Part shown: piece by piece, positions 11,501-22,027 of the stretch | Numbering within the stretch: the stretch's first letter is position 1 | Layout of the letters: each line of letters starts with the position of its first letter | Assembly (NCBI GenBank): GCA_032622095.1 | Contig: CP136061.1 | Location: forward strand, 12,479,287 to 12,543,286 | Source of the DNA: Siphonodentalium dalli | Taxonomy: Eukaryota; Mollusca; Scaphopoda; Gadilida; Siphonodentaliidae | Direction: 5' to 3' | DNA length: 64,000 nucleotides | Notes under the pieces: model-generated | The model's database searches: none | Told to the model about the DNA's origin: nothing | What the model saw: only the letters and a program-made list of their open reading frames with translations | Position numbers and translations under genes: made by a program

Positions 11501-14187
11501 CCGTTCTGTTGGGTAAAGGGTTAACGAAAGTCGAAAAAGGGGCATAATTCCCTCAAAATCTTCAGACCACGACCAAATTCAAACTTAACTTGCGAGTTCT
11601 CAACGATCAACCATATACATGTACAATGAGAACTTTGCTTACCTCTGCAATATCATCAGCTGACGGATCCGTATTATCAAGGAACCATTTGAAAAATGTT
11701 CGACCTTGACCTTTCCTCCTTTTTCTTGCGTTGGCATCTTGTGATTTTGACCTGCTGGTTAGATCCATTCCATCTTTCCATGAGACATTCGTTGATTCTG
11801 ATGCTGGGTCGCCTATACGATAGAATGATAAACCATGTTATAATTTTTAAATCAATATTCGGACAGTGGCGAGTATGAACAACAATGGAAAAATGTGAGA
11901 CCTTCTGCCAGTATAAGATATCTTCTGTTCTACATTTGCTTCAATCACATGATTAAATATTTATGGGTGCCTATGATTCATATGTGATTTGAACAAAACT
12001 TTTTTCTCAGTGAAATCTTCATTGGCCATTAGATACCAATATCACAAATCTTTTAAATAAGATGTCTTTTAAGTTTTCATGTCGCTGATTGTTCAATCAG
12101 GTCTCAAAATAAGGTGCACAGCATCAAATTCATCCTCTGGGAACCTCATTCTGCATGGCTTGGGGAGACCTAGACACAGATAACAGTTCCCAGATGGTGA
12201 TGTGCACCCATTGGGCACCTCTATTATGCATTGTGTCGTCTGCCAATTTGGAATGATAGAGAAACTAAACTAAAAAAAATAAAGAGAAACTATCTAAGTA
12301 AATGTACATGTATATTGGGAGCCTCGCATTTATAAGAGAATGCACTGGCTTACAAGGTAAAGGTAAATATTCTTAGGCCAATGTATTCTCTTAAATATGG
12401 AGGCTCCTATGGGAGACTCGCATATATGTGACCCGCCATATCAAATCCAGTCGTAAGTTGGGATTTTTTTACCTTGTGCCAATGCATTCTCTTATATATG
12501 CGAGTCGACCATAGGTCGCCTCGCATATATAAGAGAATGCATTGGCCTAACAATTTTTTACAATTTTAATAATTTTTTCTTGTATTCTTTAACAATTTTA
12601 TAATTTCACCCATAGAGCCCCAGACAAACATGAGCAGACAACACTATTCTATATGCTTCTATATATGTGTGGGACTCCCTGCAGGGTAATGGATGTTTTT
12701 TATTTTATGTCCTAAAAATTGTAAGAAACATTTATTTAAAAAAAATGATAAAAAATTGTTAGGCCAATGCATTCTCTTATATATGCGATGCGACGCGACC
12801 TAGGGTAAAAAAAAATCCCGACTTACGACTGGATTTGATATGGCGGGTCACATATGAGAGAATGCATTGGCACAGGGTTTTCACAAAATTTCAGGAAGCT
12901 CGAGTAATGGAGGGTTAAACTACCCTTATGGAGCCCCGCAGACATGAGCAGACGGCACTCAGTAATATAAGCTGCCACCTGTATGGGGCTCCCTACAGGA
13001 AGCTCAAGTCATGAAAGGGTTAAAAGTTATACAAACCTGACGTGGCCAAGTGGAATTCCTTGACTAGTGACTCATTGGTAAAGTAAGGATTTGAGTTAAA
13101 GTTGAACTTGATCCTGTAACCTGACTTGATATCCTCAAACTCCTCAACCTCCAGCTGTAATTAAAGATGCATAGTCCGATGATTAAGAGCCCTCAATTAC
13201 TAGTTATTTGGTTTCTGGGGTTAAATATATTTGATTCGAGACGAGGACCCCACCTATCAAAACTCAGGATGTATTACATGTAGATATCAATTTTTGAAAT
13301 CTATTATTTTTCACCATCAAGACTTATAGTGGCCCAGTAAAAAGTTTGATGAGCCGGTCTTGGACCAAATTGCGGATGAAGATGGATAACTCCAAAATCA
13401 AGAGGCTTTGTGTTGATAATGAATGTGTCAATAATGTCAAAGTAATACTAGATTATCAACATGAAGAGATGTAAATGTACGTGTACATGTATTTAAAGTA
13501 AAAATCATAGATGGTTGCTGGCGGCTACATTTGATAGCTTCCATCTAGTAGATCAATATCAAGATTAATATGAAGTTTGGTGATGATCGGATGAGGGAAG
13601 TGGACTGTAGGGTGTGCCAAAGGATTCAGTCATGCAAAGAGTAAAATCCTAGATGGCTGCCTGTGGCCATGTTGTATGGCCAAATGACTCCAAAATGATT
13701 CGTTCCCATCTACATGTCATTGTTAACATCCATGACAAATATCATGATGATCCAACCAAAGGTACGGCATGTAGCCCATGCCAAAGGATTTAGTCATGCA
13801 AAGTGTAAAATCCAAGATGGCTGCTGGTGGTCATGTTTTTTGGCCGAATGACCCCAAAATGACTTGTGCCCATCTACATATCAATATTACCATCCATGAT
13901 AAATTTCACGATGACCAGATAAACAGTACAGCCTGTAGCCCATGCTAATGGAATGAATTTTGAATCCAAGATGGCTGCTGACGGCCATGTTTTTTAGTAA
14001 ACACTGAGGAGAGAGGAGACAGGTTTTGATATGAGAAATGATTCCTTCCGTATGTAGATAGTGTAAGCACTGAGGAGAGAGGAGACAGGGAGGACGGGTG
14101 TGTCATGATTCCTACCGTATGTAGATAGTGTAAGCACTCCTCTTCTTCATCATCTAGGACAGCTGATATCTGTGGATGGTTTACAAA
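5504..14187 (-). CDS. SET: SET histone chaperone, left-arm copy, partial at both ends
   Basis: Same gene as the right-arm copy, on the opposite strand. Exons in transcript order are 14187-14116, 13154-13037, 11812-11643, 10046-9967, 8769-8693 and 5545-5504, with matching phases and GT-AG borders. The last exon and stop would lie left of position 1. The 5' exons are absent, as in the right copy. Exon 2 keeps the conserved KEFHLATS ending, so this copy looks like the intact allele. Introns 2 to 4 are short (1.2-1.6 kb) because the large insertions are missing. Confidence 0.9.
5703..5872 (+). repeat. TA-rich microsatellite with GGGAATGTTATAT units
   Basis: Four irregular units of TGTATATATATGTATATATA separated by GGGAATGTTATAT. 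Mirror copy 41373-41540 with small length differences. Confidence 0.85.
5917..6004 (+). repeat. GTCCCC hairpin, copy 1
   Basis: An inverted repeat with arms of about 40 nt: GCAGAATGAGGTCCCCAGAG, then GGTGAATTTAGTGATGCTA, a short loop, and the reverse complement with few mismatches. Mirror copy 41239-41331. Confidence 0.85.
6217..6292 (+). repeat. GTCCCC hairpin, copy 2 (short loop)
   Basis: Same family with a shorter loop (TATGCGGGATAGCGTC region). Mirror copy about 40951-41026. The flanking TTTGCAGAAGATAAAATTCA and 'GAGGTGCCCAATGG' segments repeat between copies, so the hairpins sit within larger units of roughly 300 bp. Confidence 0.85.
6751..6853 (+). repeat. GTCCCC hairpin, copy 3
   Basis: Arms of about 45 nt around a loop with 'CGCATACTGGCGCATAGC'. 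Mirror copy 39948-40050. Confidence 0.85.
7061..7442 (+). mobile_element. TTAA-flanked MITE with two internal hairpins (left)
   Basis: Terminal inverted repeat CCCTTTACCCAACA; TTAA on both sides (7057-7060, 7443-7446). A TTAA target with CCC-starting ends fits piggyBac-like integration (inference). It contains two copies of hairpin module A (7088-7154, 7225-7292) separated by an A/T-rich linker. Related elements: 11194-11520, 30538-32388, 45627-46008 and 57390-57802. Confidence 0.7.
7780..8561 (+). mobile_element. PIF/Harbinger-like non-autonomous element with TAA target (left)
   Basis: Ends GGCCAAAACAAATTGAATG and its reverse complement; TAA on both sides (7777-7779, 8562-8564), the TWA target typical of PIF/Harbinger. 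The interior has a 78-codon frame (8185-8421) resembling nothing I recognise and no transposase. Right-arm copy 38264-39046. Confidence 0.7.
8621..8665 (+). repeat. GTCCCC hairpin, degenerate copy 4
   Basis: Only the inner arms (TTAGTGATGCTAGCCCAC / GGGGTAGCATCACTAA) pair, next to SET exon 5. Mirror about 38165-38205. Confidence 0.6.
8693..8769 (-). CDS. SET: SET exon 5 visible (left copy)
   Basis: 77 nt acidic exon, same as 38056-38132. Two units of the 52-bp duplication precede it here, against about four in the right arm. Confidence 0.85.
8770..8872 (-). repeat. 52-bp duplication at SET exon 5 acceptor (left, 2 units)
   Basis: Each unit carries, on the minus strand, GATTAATCCATTGTTATTTA followed by TTTGTA and TGATGATGA, i.e. 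the end of the intron and the start of exon 5. Only the unit adjoining the exon has the AG acceptor. Confidence 0.75.
9230..9680 (+). mobile_element. Degenerate relative of the 2.87-kb CCGCGG element (left)
   Basis: The sequence from about 9230 to 9475 parallels 3240-3480 (both contain GATTATGACA, TTGATTTTATGACAGT and ATCGTCTGAC) and is followed by decayed 22-bp CCGCGG-type units to 9660. The far end is not clear. Mirror copy about 37035-37480. Confidence 0.55.
9753..9825 (+). repeat. Hairpin module A variant (left)
   Basis: A fold-back of CCAGTGCATTATCTTATATA type around 'GAGGCTCCATCGGGGAGACTC'. It differs from the standard module at several bases. Mirror 36898-36965. Confidence 0.7.
9967..10046 (-). 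CDS. SET: SET exon 4 visible (left copy)
   Basis: 80 nt, [15 protein letters not shown] and on, same as 36674-36753. The 20-bp array lies immediately upstream in the transcript. Confidence 0.9.
10087..10606 (+). repeat. 20-bp minisatellite, about 26 units (left)
   Basis: Unit CCCAGTGAATCAGGCATCAC with variants (CAACCC, CAACGC). It lies in the SET intron between exons 3 and 4. The right-arm array is about 6.6 times longer. Confidence 0.95.
10945..11047 (+). repeat. GTCCCC hairpin, copy 5 (left)
   Basis: GCAGAATGAGGTCCCCAGTG and the reverse-complement arm CACCCTCTGGGGACCTCATT around a loop with TTAATTAAGTGATGCTAGCC. Mirror about 32538-32637. Confidence 0.8.
11194..11520 (-). mobile_element. 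TTAA-flanked MITE (left, intron 3)
   Basis: CCCTTTACCCAACA ends with TTAA (11190-11193, 11521-11524). It contains one full hairpin A (11334-11400) and only a stub of the second (about 11483-11492). The right-arm copy (30538-32388) keeps the second hairpin, which carries the hAT-like insertion. Confidence 0.7.
11643..11812 (-). CDS. SET: SET exon 3 visible (left copy)
   Basis: 170 nt with the same product as 30214-30383. A 60-codon frame on the opposite strand is its shadow. Confidence 0.9.
12427..12852 (+). mobile_element. TA-flanked 'TGTGACCC' MITE (left)
   Basis: Ends TGTGACCCGCCATATCAAAT and reverse complement, with TA on both sides. It contains hairpin A (12475-12546) and a second, partial one, and is itself inserted in a diverged hairpin A (about 12375-12425 continuing at 12853-12872). 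Related copies: 23282-23703 and 49061-49344. Confidence 0.72.
13037..13154 (-). CDS. SET: SET exon 2 visible (left copy), intact EFHL
   Basis: 118 nt, 39 codons plus G. It encodes [20 protein letters not shown] through KEFHLATS. It is six nt longer than the right copy. Confidence 0.9.
14116..14187 (-). CDS. SET: SET exon 1 visible (left copy)
   Basis: 72 nt, same 24 codons as 21956-22027 (FVNHPQIS to HYLHT). Acceptor and donor are intact on the minus strand. Confidence 0.87.
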
Positions 14188-14343
14188 CTGACATCGGATA
14201 AGGAAAACAATGAAGAAGATTTTCAACATCCAAAGATTGGGGTAAAGTGATAATAAATATATGATAATAAGTGGCAATTCTAGATTAAAATAACATGAAG
14301 ATGAACTGATAAAAACGTGATTATTAGTGGCAATTCTAGATTA

Positions 14344-14940
14344 AAACAAGAGGTGTGCACTCGAGTGCTAGCATACCCCCACCGTGGCAAATTCAACCCG
14401 CATTATCCGTAAACTCAACCAAAAAGATTTTTAACTTTAAAGAAAAATTCGGACTAATAATATCGATATGGTGTCACAAGAAGCTTGTACAGAAAAAATT
14501 ATTCAAATCGGTTCATATTTGTTAAAGTTATTAAGTCAGACAGAATTTTCTAAGTCAAAATAAGTCGAAAATGAGGTGTAATATTACGAAAAACAGTCTG
14601 AGCCAATCCCTAGACGCATCATGTAGAGAGGCTATTGTGAGAAGCATGTATACCAAAAATTATTGAAATCGGTTCATATTTGTTAAAGCTATTAAGTCGG
14701 AAAGAATTTTCTAAGTTAAAATACATGTAAGTCGAAAAAGAGGCATAACTTGAAAAAAAATAGCATCATGCGGAGAGACCGTCCTAAGGAGATTGCATAC
14801 AAAAATTTATTGAAATCGGTTCATAGTTGTTCGAGTTATGAGGTCGGACGGACGGACAAATGGACGGAGAAAGCGTGACGACGGATGCAGTCAATCCAGT
14901 ATACCCCCCATTTTCTTCGAAAGTGGGGGTATAATAACAT
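14344..14940 (+). repeat. 'TATACCCCC' dispersed repeat (left)
   Basis: Bounded by GTGCACTCGAGTGCTAGCAT and CCCCCATTTTCTTCGAAAGT, with internal repeats of 'AAATCGGTTCATATTTGTTA' and a GGACGGACGGAC tract. I associate this type with molluscan intergenic DNA. Mirror copy 21216-21800; a relative lies at 62609-63210. Confidence 0.65.
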
Positions 14941-15494
14941 GAAGATGAACTGAAACAAATCTATAGCACATGTATTATAATTAAATAATCCAATATCATA
15001 GGTCGATTATGAACCGAATTTACGCGGGTATACATATATGTTCAACATATATCCTCAATTGGTCAATAAAGTGGCATCTTTGTGATCAATAGTGAGTTCA
15101 TCGGGGAGAGCTTTCCGATAAATGGCAACAAGCGATATATCCGACTAAATCCTGAAACGTTACCCATAATTCTGCTGTGGATAAGGAGTCGATTAATTAG
15201 AGCATTACTGTATGCTACTGTCCTTGCCAGTTCTTTGATATACTAGTACGTTGTAGGTCTCTGGACACAAATTTTGGCTTTGAAATCTCATTTGACCCCC
15301 AACAGATGGTGACGTCAGAGAATTTACCAATTAAACGAGATTTACCAAAGTCGAAGATTGGATAACCATCTGGCTGGATGGGTCAAATGCCCACCATGGT
15401 CAGTGGGTTGTTTCCCTCCCTATTGAGGCGCTTGAAATTTGTGTCATGTCATACTTTAAAGATCTGACTAGTTGCTGAAGGATTGCGCACATAT

Positions 15495-15866
15495 CATCTC
15501 ATTTGACCCATCCAGACAGATGGTGATTCTAGAGAATGCCAACCAAACTTCATCTCATTTAACCCATCCAGCCAGATGGTGATTCTAGAGAATCCCAACC
15601 AAACTTCATCTCATTTAACCCATCCAGCCAGATGGTGATTCTAGAGAATGCCAACCAAACTTCATCTCATTTAACCCATCCAGCCAGATGGTGATTCTAG
15701 AGAATGCCAACCAAACTTCATCTCATTTAACCCATCCAGCCAGATGGTGATTCTAGAGAATGCCAACCAAACTTCATCTCATTTAACCCATCCAGCCAGA
15801 TGGTGATTCTAGAGAATCCAAACCAAACTTCATCTCATTTAACCCATCCAGCCAGATGGTGATTGG
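15495..15866 (+). repeat. 56-bp minisatellite, about 6 units (left)
   Basis: Unit CATCTCATTTAACCCATCCA then GCCAGATGGTGATTCTAGAG and AATGCCAACCAAACTT. The right arm has a single unit (about 20590-20655). Confidence 0.9.
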
Positions 15867-16286
15867 TAAGTCTCGTTTAATTGGTCAATTTGAGTTGATA
15901 ACTTGACATGTCATTTGGAGGAACATAATTAATTTTACAGGTTTGAACAAATTTGCGAAATTTGTTTTGTACTACCACGAATAAGACATAACACAAATTA
16001 TTGGAATTTATGGGTCACTCGCATGTATATAAGAGAATGCACTGGTAAAGGATCTGTAAAGCTGCACCACCACAGCCTTGGGTTAAATGTGAAAAAGGTG
16101 ACCCGGACATGGAACAATTGGGTTAAGAGTCAAATTTAAGTTTACAAGGATAGTGTATCAAATTCTACCAACACCCATCAAGATAAAGACACCTCACTGC
16201 TGACCTATTAATATCAATTATATAGCAGAGTTGGGCGACACCAATTTTTAAGTCTGGTTTACGAACATGTGGGGGAAAAGAAAGTA

Positions 16287-16689
16287 CCCTGCTGGACAAA
16301 ACAAGTGTCCACTTAACCGCAGTGCGGTTAGCATCCGCGGTTTGCATTGCCACCACGGTTGAAATGCAACTATACCGCGGCTCCACCGGCTAACTACAGT
16401 TGGAGCGCTGTGTACTTGCCATTCGACCATGGTGTAGTTGCCGCAGTGTGCGTTCATTATACTAAAAAAAGATGATACAAACCAGAAATCTAACCATGGT
16501 GTACATGCCATTCGGCCCTGTTGTGGTGTACTTCCGTTCGGCTGCGGTGTACTTCCGTTCGGCTGCAGTGTACTTGCCGTTCGGCCGCGGTTGTACATTG
16601 TACTTGCCGTTCGGCCGCGGTGCTCAACTGCAGTTACAAACTCTGACACCGCAGCCAAACGGCAAATACACTTGTTTTGTCCAGCGGGG
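16287..16689 (+). mobile_element. Short CCGCGG-repeat element with TA target (left)
   Basis: A small relative of 845-3717: ends CCCTGCTGGACAAAACAAGT and its near-perfect reverse complement, TA flanks (16285-16286, 16690-16691), decayed 22-bp CCGCGG units inside. Mirror 19343-19732. Confidence 0.72.
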
Positions 16690-16691
16690 TA

Positions 16692-17730
16692 GATGCAGGA
16701 GGGGAAACAAAATATATATATTCTCTCACCCCAGTATATTGGTTAAATTGTGGAATTGTACCTGAATTTCCCAATTATATATCAAACAGGGAGGGGGGGG
16801 GGGGTAGTAACAAATTTTGCAGCAACGTCTGCCGTTTTTTTGGCAACTGGCATTTTCAGGACCCACCACCCCCAAACGGCAAAAAAAAAAAAAATTTAGT
16901 CCCAAATTTTTTTTTACACCCACCCCCCCCAAATTTCACTAAAATTGGTCTAAAATCGCATAAAACTCTACTGATATCACTCATATGAGTGGGAATTATC
17001 TTAATTAGTTCAAATAACAGTTTAACTGTTTCAGAAGCTGTTTTAATTGAAAAAAAAAAGTTTTATAAATTGCTGATCACCTGTAAAAACTACATGTACT
17101 GTACATCTACGTACCGTGTCATTGTGCAGAACGCAAAAATTTCATAATTTCTAACTATTTCATGATTAGTCTGTCAACCAGGCCATTATCTAACATATTC
17201 CATACCACTTATGTTAGTCTACTTGAGCAACTTACTTCTATTATACTAAAATAGCTGAAACAGTCTGAGATACCTGTGGGGACTTCGCACACATTTTGAT
17301 TTTAGACAGAGCCTTCATTTAGAGGTGGCCCCTTAGTGGCGCTTCAAGCACATTTGGTCATTGAAACATTTTGATTTATATATATTGAATTCCTTGCTCA
17401 ATTTAACAAAACCAATTTTTTTTTTTTTTTTTAAATTAAAAATTTTGAAAAATTAATACCATTATAATACTGAGTCACCACACCAAATTTGGTTGAACTC
17501 GGTCCAGGGGTCTGAGAGAGAAATCTGGACAGATCTTATTAGTACTCGTTTATATATATATAGATAGATGACAAGCAGTCACAGCACTATACTAGTACCA
17601 GACTTGGATACTTTAGGTCTTGTGAGAGATCATCTGAGTTGAAAGGACATGTAAATAATTCACTGATTGGCTTGATGCACTGATGACAGATAGTTTTTAC
17701 CCGTTGATAGTCACATTAATGTTTGAGACA
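16692..17730 (+). other. Gene-free inner part of left arm
   Basis: Poly-G, poly-A and poly-T tracts (16787-16803, 16873-16890, 17418-17433) and AT-rich DNA. No gene is seen. Mirror 18320-19340. Homopolymer lengths differ between arms. Confidence 0.6.
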
Positions 17731-17830
17731 NNNNNNNNNNNNNNNNNNNNNNNNNNNNNNNNNNNNNNNNNNNNNNNNNNNNNNNNNNNNNNNNNNNNNN
17801 NNNNNNNNNNNNNNNNNNNNNNNNNNNNNN
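17731..17830. other. Assembly gap of 100 N
   Basis: A run of exactly 100 N, the usual placeholder for a scaffold gap of unknown size. It lies where left-arm homology stops, so the head-to-head join is not supported by continuous sequence. Confidence 0.99.
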
Positions 17831-18319
17831 GGGCCTTAGTGGGGATGACATTAAGCTACATGTATGGCATGTTGCATATGGGGCGGTTGAGTGAAAAATT
17901 TCCTTCCCGATACCCTTCGGAAAGAAGCTTCGAGAAATGTAAAACTGATAAACTTGTAACTAAAGCCTAGATCATTGTGTGCATGGAAAAAGAATGAGCA
18001 ACTGTCTCAAACATTATGAAATATTTGCATGTCTATCAACTCATGATCGGTTACTCTCACAACACCTAAAATATCAAAGTCTGGCATAGTGACTGTTTGT
18101 CATATATTATAACAGAGATTGCTCCAGTAGACTAAAAAAAAGTGTTAAGGCATAATGCTAGATAATGAATGGGCTGGTTGACAGACTAATCGGTAAATTG
18201 TTAGAAATTATGGAATTGTGTGTCTCCTGTACAATGACCTAAGTTTGCATATATAAGTAAACTTGTCCTGATGTAACTAATACCAAGATCATTGTGTGTA
18301 CGGAAAAATAGTGAGCAAC
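17831..18319 (+). repeat. Axis spacer: diverged direct copy of right-arm end
   Basis: No gene is seen. The stretch from about 17947 to 18283 resembles the right arm just downstream (about 18259-18960) in direct orientation. 'AGATCATTGTGTG' followed by 'GAGCAACTGTCTCAAACATTA' minus its last base occurs near 17970-18014 and again near 18286-18331. Later shared blocks such as 'CTGGTTGACAGACTAATC' follow in the same order with internal deletions. It is therefore a degenerate tandem copy of repeat sequence, not a unique loop. Confidence 0.7.
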
Positions 18320-19342
18320 TGTCTCAAACATTAATGTGACTATCAACGGGTAAAAACTATCTGTCATCAGTGCATCAAGCCAATCAGTGAATTATTTACA
18401 TGTCTTTCAACTCAGATGATCTCTCACAAGACCTAAAGTATCCAAGTCTGGTACTAGTATAGTGCTGTGACTGCTTGTCATCTATCTATATATATATAAA
18501 CGAGTACTAATAAGATCTGTCCAGATTTCTCTCTCAGACCCCTGGACCGAGTTCAACCAAATTTGGTGTGGTGACTCAGTATTATAATGGTATTAATTTT
18601 TCAAAATTTTTAATTTAAAAAAAAAAAAAAAAATGGTTTTGTTAAATTGAGCAAGGAATTCAATATATATAAATCAAAATGTTTCAATGACCAAATGTGC
18701 TTGAAGCGCACTAAGGGGCCACCTCTAAATGAAGGCTCTGTCTAAAATCAAAATGTGTGCGAAGTCCCACAGGTATCTCAGACTGTTTCAGCTATTTTAG
18801 TATAATAGAAGTAAGTTGCTCAAGTAGACTAACATAAGTGGTATGGAATATGTTAGATAATGGCCTGGTTGACAGACTAATCATGAAATAGTTAGAAATT
18901 ATGAAATTTTTGCGTTCTGCACAATGACACGGTACGTAGATGTACAGTACATGTAGTTTTACAGGTGATCAGCAATTTATAAAACTTTTTTTTCAATTAA
19001 AACAGCTTCTGAAACAGTTAAACTGTTATTTGAACTAATTAAGATAATTCCCACTCATATGAGTGATATCAGTAGAGTTTTATGCGATTTTAGACCAATT
19101 TTAGTGAAATTTGGGGGGGGTGGGTGTAAAAAAAATTTGGGACTAAATTTTTGTTTTTTTTGCCGTTTGGGGGTGGTGGGTCCCTGAAAATGCCAGTTGC
19201 CAAAAAAACGGCAGACGTTGCTGCAAAATTTTTACTACCCCCCCCCCTCCCTGTTTGATATATAATTGGGAAATTCAGGTACAATTTAACCAATATACTG
19301 GGGTGAGAGAATATATATATTTTGTTTCCCCTCCTGCATCTA

Positions 19343-19732
19343 CCCCGCTGGACAAAACAAGTGTATTTGCCGTTTGGCTGCGGTGTCAGAGTTTGTAACT
19401 GCAGTTGAGCACCGCGGCCGAACGGCAAGTACAATGTACACCGCGGGCCGGACGGCAAGTACACTGCAGCCGAACGGAAGTACACCGCAGTCGAACGGAA
19501 GTACACCACAACAGGGCCGAATGGCATGTACACCATGGTTAGATTTCTGGTTTGTATCATCTTTTTTTAGTATAATGAACGCACACTGCGGCAACTACAC
19601 CATGGTCGAATGGCAAGTACACAGCGCTCCAACTGTAGTTAGCCGGTGGAGCCGCGGTATAGTTGCATTTCAACCGTGGTGGCAATGCTAACCGCACCGC
19701 GGTTAAGTGGACACTTGTTTTGTCCAGCAGGG
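19343..19732 (-). mobile_element. Short CCGCGG-repeat element with TA target (right)
   Basis: Partner of 16287-16689, carried by both arms. Confidence 0.72.
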
Positions 19733-20001
19733 TACTTTCTTTTCCCCCACATGTTCGTAAACCAGACTTAAAAATTGGTGTCGCCCAACTCTGCTATATA
19801 ATTGATATTAATAGGTCAGCAGTGAGGTGTCTTTATCTTGATGGGTGTTGGTAGAATTTGATACACTATCCTTGTAAACTTAAATTTGACTCTTAACCCA
19901 ATTGTTCCATGTCCGGGTCACCTTTTTCACATTTAATCCAAGGCTGTGGTGGTGCAGCATTACAGATCCTTTACCAGTGCATTCTCATATATACATGCGA
20001 G

Positions 20002-20464
20002 CAGCCCTGGGAATTAAGGAAAATTTACCTAGGCAATATTTTTGCCTAGGTGAAAGAAATCGGCCTAGGAAAAAACAGATTTTACCTAGGCAATTTTGCA
20101 ACAATATTGCCATCTCAAATCAATATGATTCAATAATAACCTGAAATGCTTAGTTATTTTGGAGAACATTTCCAGGCCACTACTCATCATATATATACAT
20201 TACACAAATTATCTCCAAAACTAGTGCCCTTATGGGTAGCTAGTTAATGGCCCATTGCCATGGAAACAATTTTAGGACAATATATGTAAAGAGTGATTTA
20301 AGGAAGTCATTTTGACTAAAAGGTTCTATTTCTGATAGACACAAATCAATTTTAGTAACCCAGTGAACTTGTTTTACCTAGGCAATATAATTGCCTAGGC
20401 AAACTGATTTTGCCTCTGCTTTTACCTAGGCATTGCCTATTGCCTAGGCTAATTCCCAGGGCTG
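20002..20464 (+). mobile_element. 463-bp element with 6-bp target duplication and CCTAGG motifs
   Basis: Ends CAGCCCTGGGAATTA and TAATTCCCAGGGCTG, flanked by TGCGAG on both sides (19996-20001, 20465-20470). The left arm has the empty site. Near both ends the motif TTTACCTAGGCAAT / TTGCCTAGG recurs several times in both orientations. The superfamily is uncertain. Confidence 0.7.
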
Positions 20465-21215
20465 TGCGAGTGACCCATAAATTCCAATAATTTGTGTTAT
20501 GTCTTATTCGTGGTAGTACAAAACAAATTTCGCAAATTTGTTCAAACCTGTAAAATTAATTATGTTCCTCCAAATGACATGTCAAATTATCAAATGAGAT
20601 GAAGTTTGGTTGGGATTCTCTAGAATCACCATCTGGCTGGATGGGTTAAATGAGATGATGCGCAATCCTTCAGTAACTAGTCAGATCTTTAAAGTATGAC
20701 ATGACACAAATTTCAAGCGCCTCAATAGGGAGGGAAACAACCCACTGACCATGGTGGGCATTTGACCCATCCAGCCAGATGGTTATCCAATCTTCGACTT
20801 TGGTAAATCTCGTTTAATTGGTAAATTCTCTGACGTCACCATCTGTTGGGGGGTCAAATGAGATTTCAAAGCCAAAATTTGTGTCCAGAGACCTACAACG
20901 TACTAGTATATCAAAGAACTGGCAAGGACAGTAGCATACAGTAATGCTCTAATTAATCGACTCCTTATCCACAGCAGAATTATGGGTAACGTTTCAGGAT
21001 TTAGTCGGATATATCGCTTGTTGCCATTTATCGGAAAGCTCTCCCCGATGAACTCACTATTGATCACAAAGATGCCACTTTATTGACCAATTGAGGATAT
21101 ATGTTGAACATATATGTATACCCGCGTAAATTCGGTTCATAATCGACCTATGATATTGGATTATTTAATTATAATACATGTGCTATAGATTTGTTTCAGT
21201 TCATCTTCATGTTAT

Positions 21216-21800
21216 TATACCCCCACTTTCGAAGAAAATGGGGGGTATACTGGATTGACTGCATCCGTCGTCACGCTTTCTCCGTCCATTTGTCCGTCCG
21301 TCCGACCTCATAACTCGAACAACTATGAACCGATTTCAATAAATTTTTGTATGCAATCTCCTTAGGACGGTCTCTCCGCATGATGCTATTTTTTTTCAAG
21401 TTACGCCTCTTTTTCGACTTATTTTAACTTAGAAAATTCTTTCCGACTTAATAGCTTTAACAAATATGAACCGATTTCAATAATTTTTGGTATACATGCT
21501 TCTCACAATAGCCTCTCTACATGATGCGTCTAGGGATTGGCTCAGACTGTTTTTCGTAATATTACACCTCATTTTCGACTTATTTTGACTTAGAAAATTC
21601 TGTCTGACTTAATAACTTTAACAAATATGAACCGATTTGAATAATTTTTTCTGTACAAGCTTCTTGTGACACCATATCGATATTATTAGTCCGAATTTTT
21701 CTTTAAAGTTAAAAATCTTTTTGGTTGAGTTTACGAATAATGCGGGTTGAATTTGCCACGGTGGGGGTATGCTAGCACTCGAGTGCACACCTCTTGTTTT
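21216..21800 (-). repeat. 'TATACCCCC' dispersed repeat (right)
   Basis: Mirror of 14344-14940, with the same internal repeats of about 110 bp spacing. Confidence 0.65.
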
Positions 21801-21955
21801 AATCTAGAATTGCCACTAATAATCACGTTTTTATCAGTTCATCTTCATGTTATTTTAATCTAGAATTGCCACTTATTATCATATATTTATTATCACTTTA
21901 CCCCAATCTTTGGATGTTGAAAATCTTCTTCATTGTTTTCCTTATCCGATGTCAG

Positions 21956-22027
21956 TTTGTAAACCATCCACAGATATCAGCTGTCCTAGATGATGAAGAA
22001 GAGGAGTGCTTACACTATCTACATACG
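21956..22027 (+). CDS. SET: SET exon (right copy), first visible
   Basis: 72 nt, 24 codons, phase 0 to 0, preceded by TGTCAG and followed by GTAGGA. It encodes [20 protein letters not shown] and four further residues (YLHT), matching the start of the SET/NAP earmuff domain. A longer open frame around it (21866-22198) is only intron read-through. Confidence 0.88.

Larger units (their letters stand above)
1..17730 (+). repeat. Left arm of giant inverted repeat
   Basis: The arm is the reverse complement of 18320-43845. Anchors pair in mirrored order: position 1 with 43845, SET exons at 5504, 8693, 9967, 11643, 13037 and 14116 with those at 41701, 38056, 36674, 30214, 22985 and 21956, and the arm end 17730 with 18320. 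Matching blocks are nearly identical, with scattered substitutions and indels. The left arm carries a 2.87-kb element (845-3717) and longer 27-bp and 56-bp minisatellites that the right arm lacks. It runs off the window at position 1, so its true length is unknown. It could be an allelic contig placed inverted next to its partner, or a genuine duplication. Confidence 0.95.

Noticed and set aside
16780-16932. Poly-G, poly-A and poly-C frames as small proteins
   Set aside because: Low-complexity homopolymer tracts; frame and length differ between arms.
17831-21955. Search for SET 5' exons (N-terminal helix, 'NFW' segment)
   Set aside because: No frame with the expected residues and splice sites was seen on the + strand here, nor in the mirrored left-arm stretch 14188-17730.
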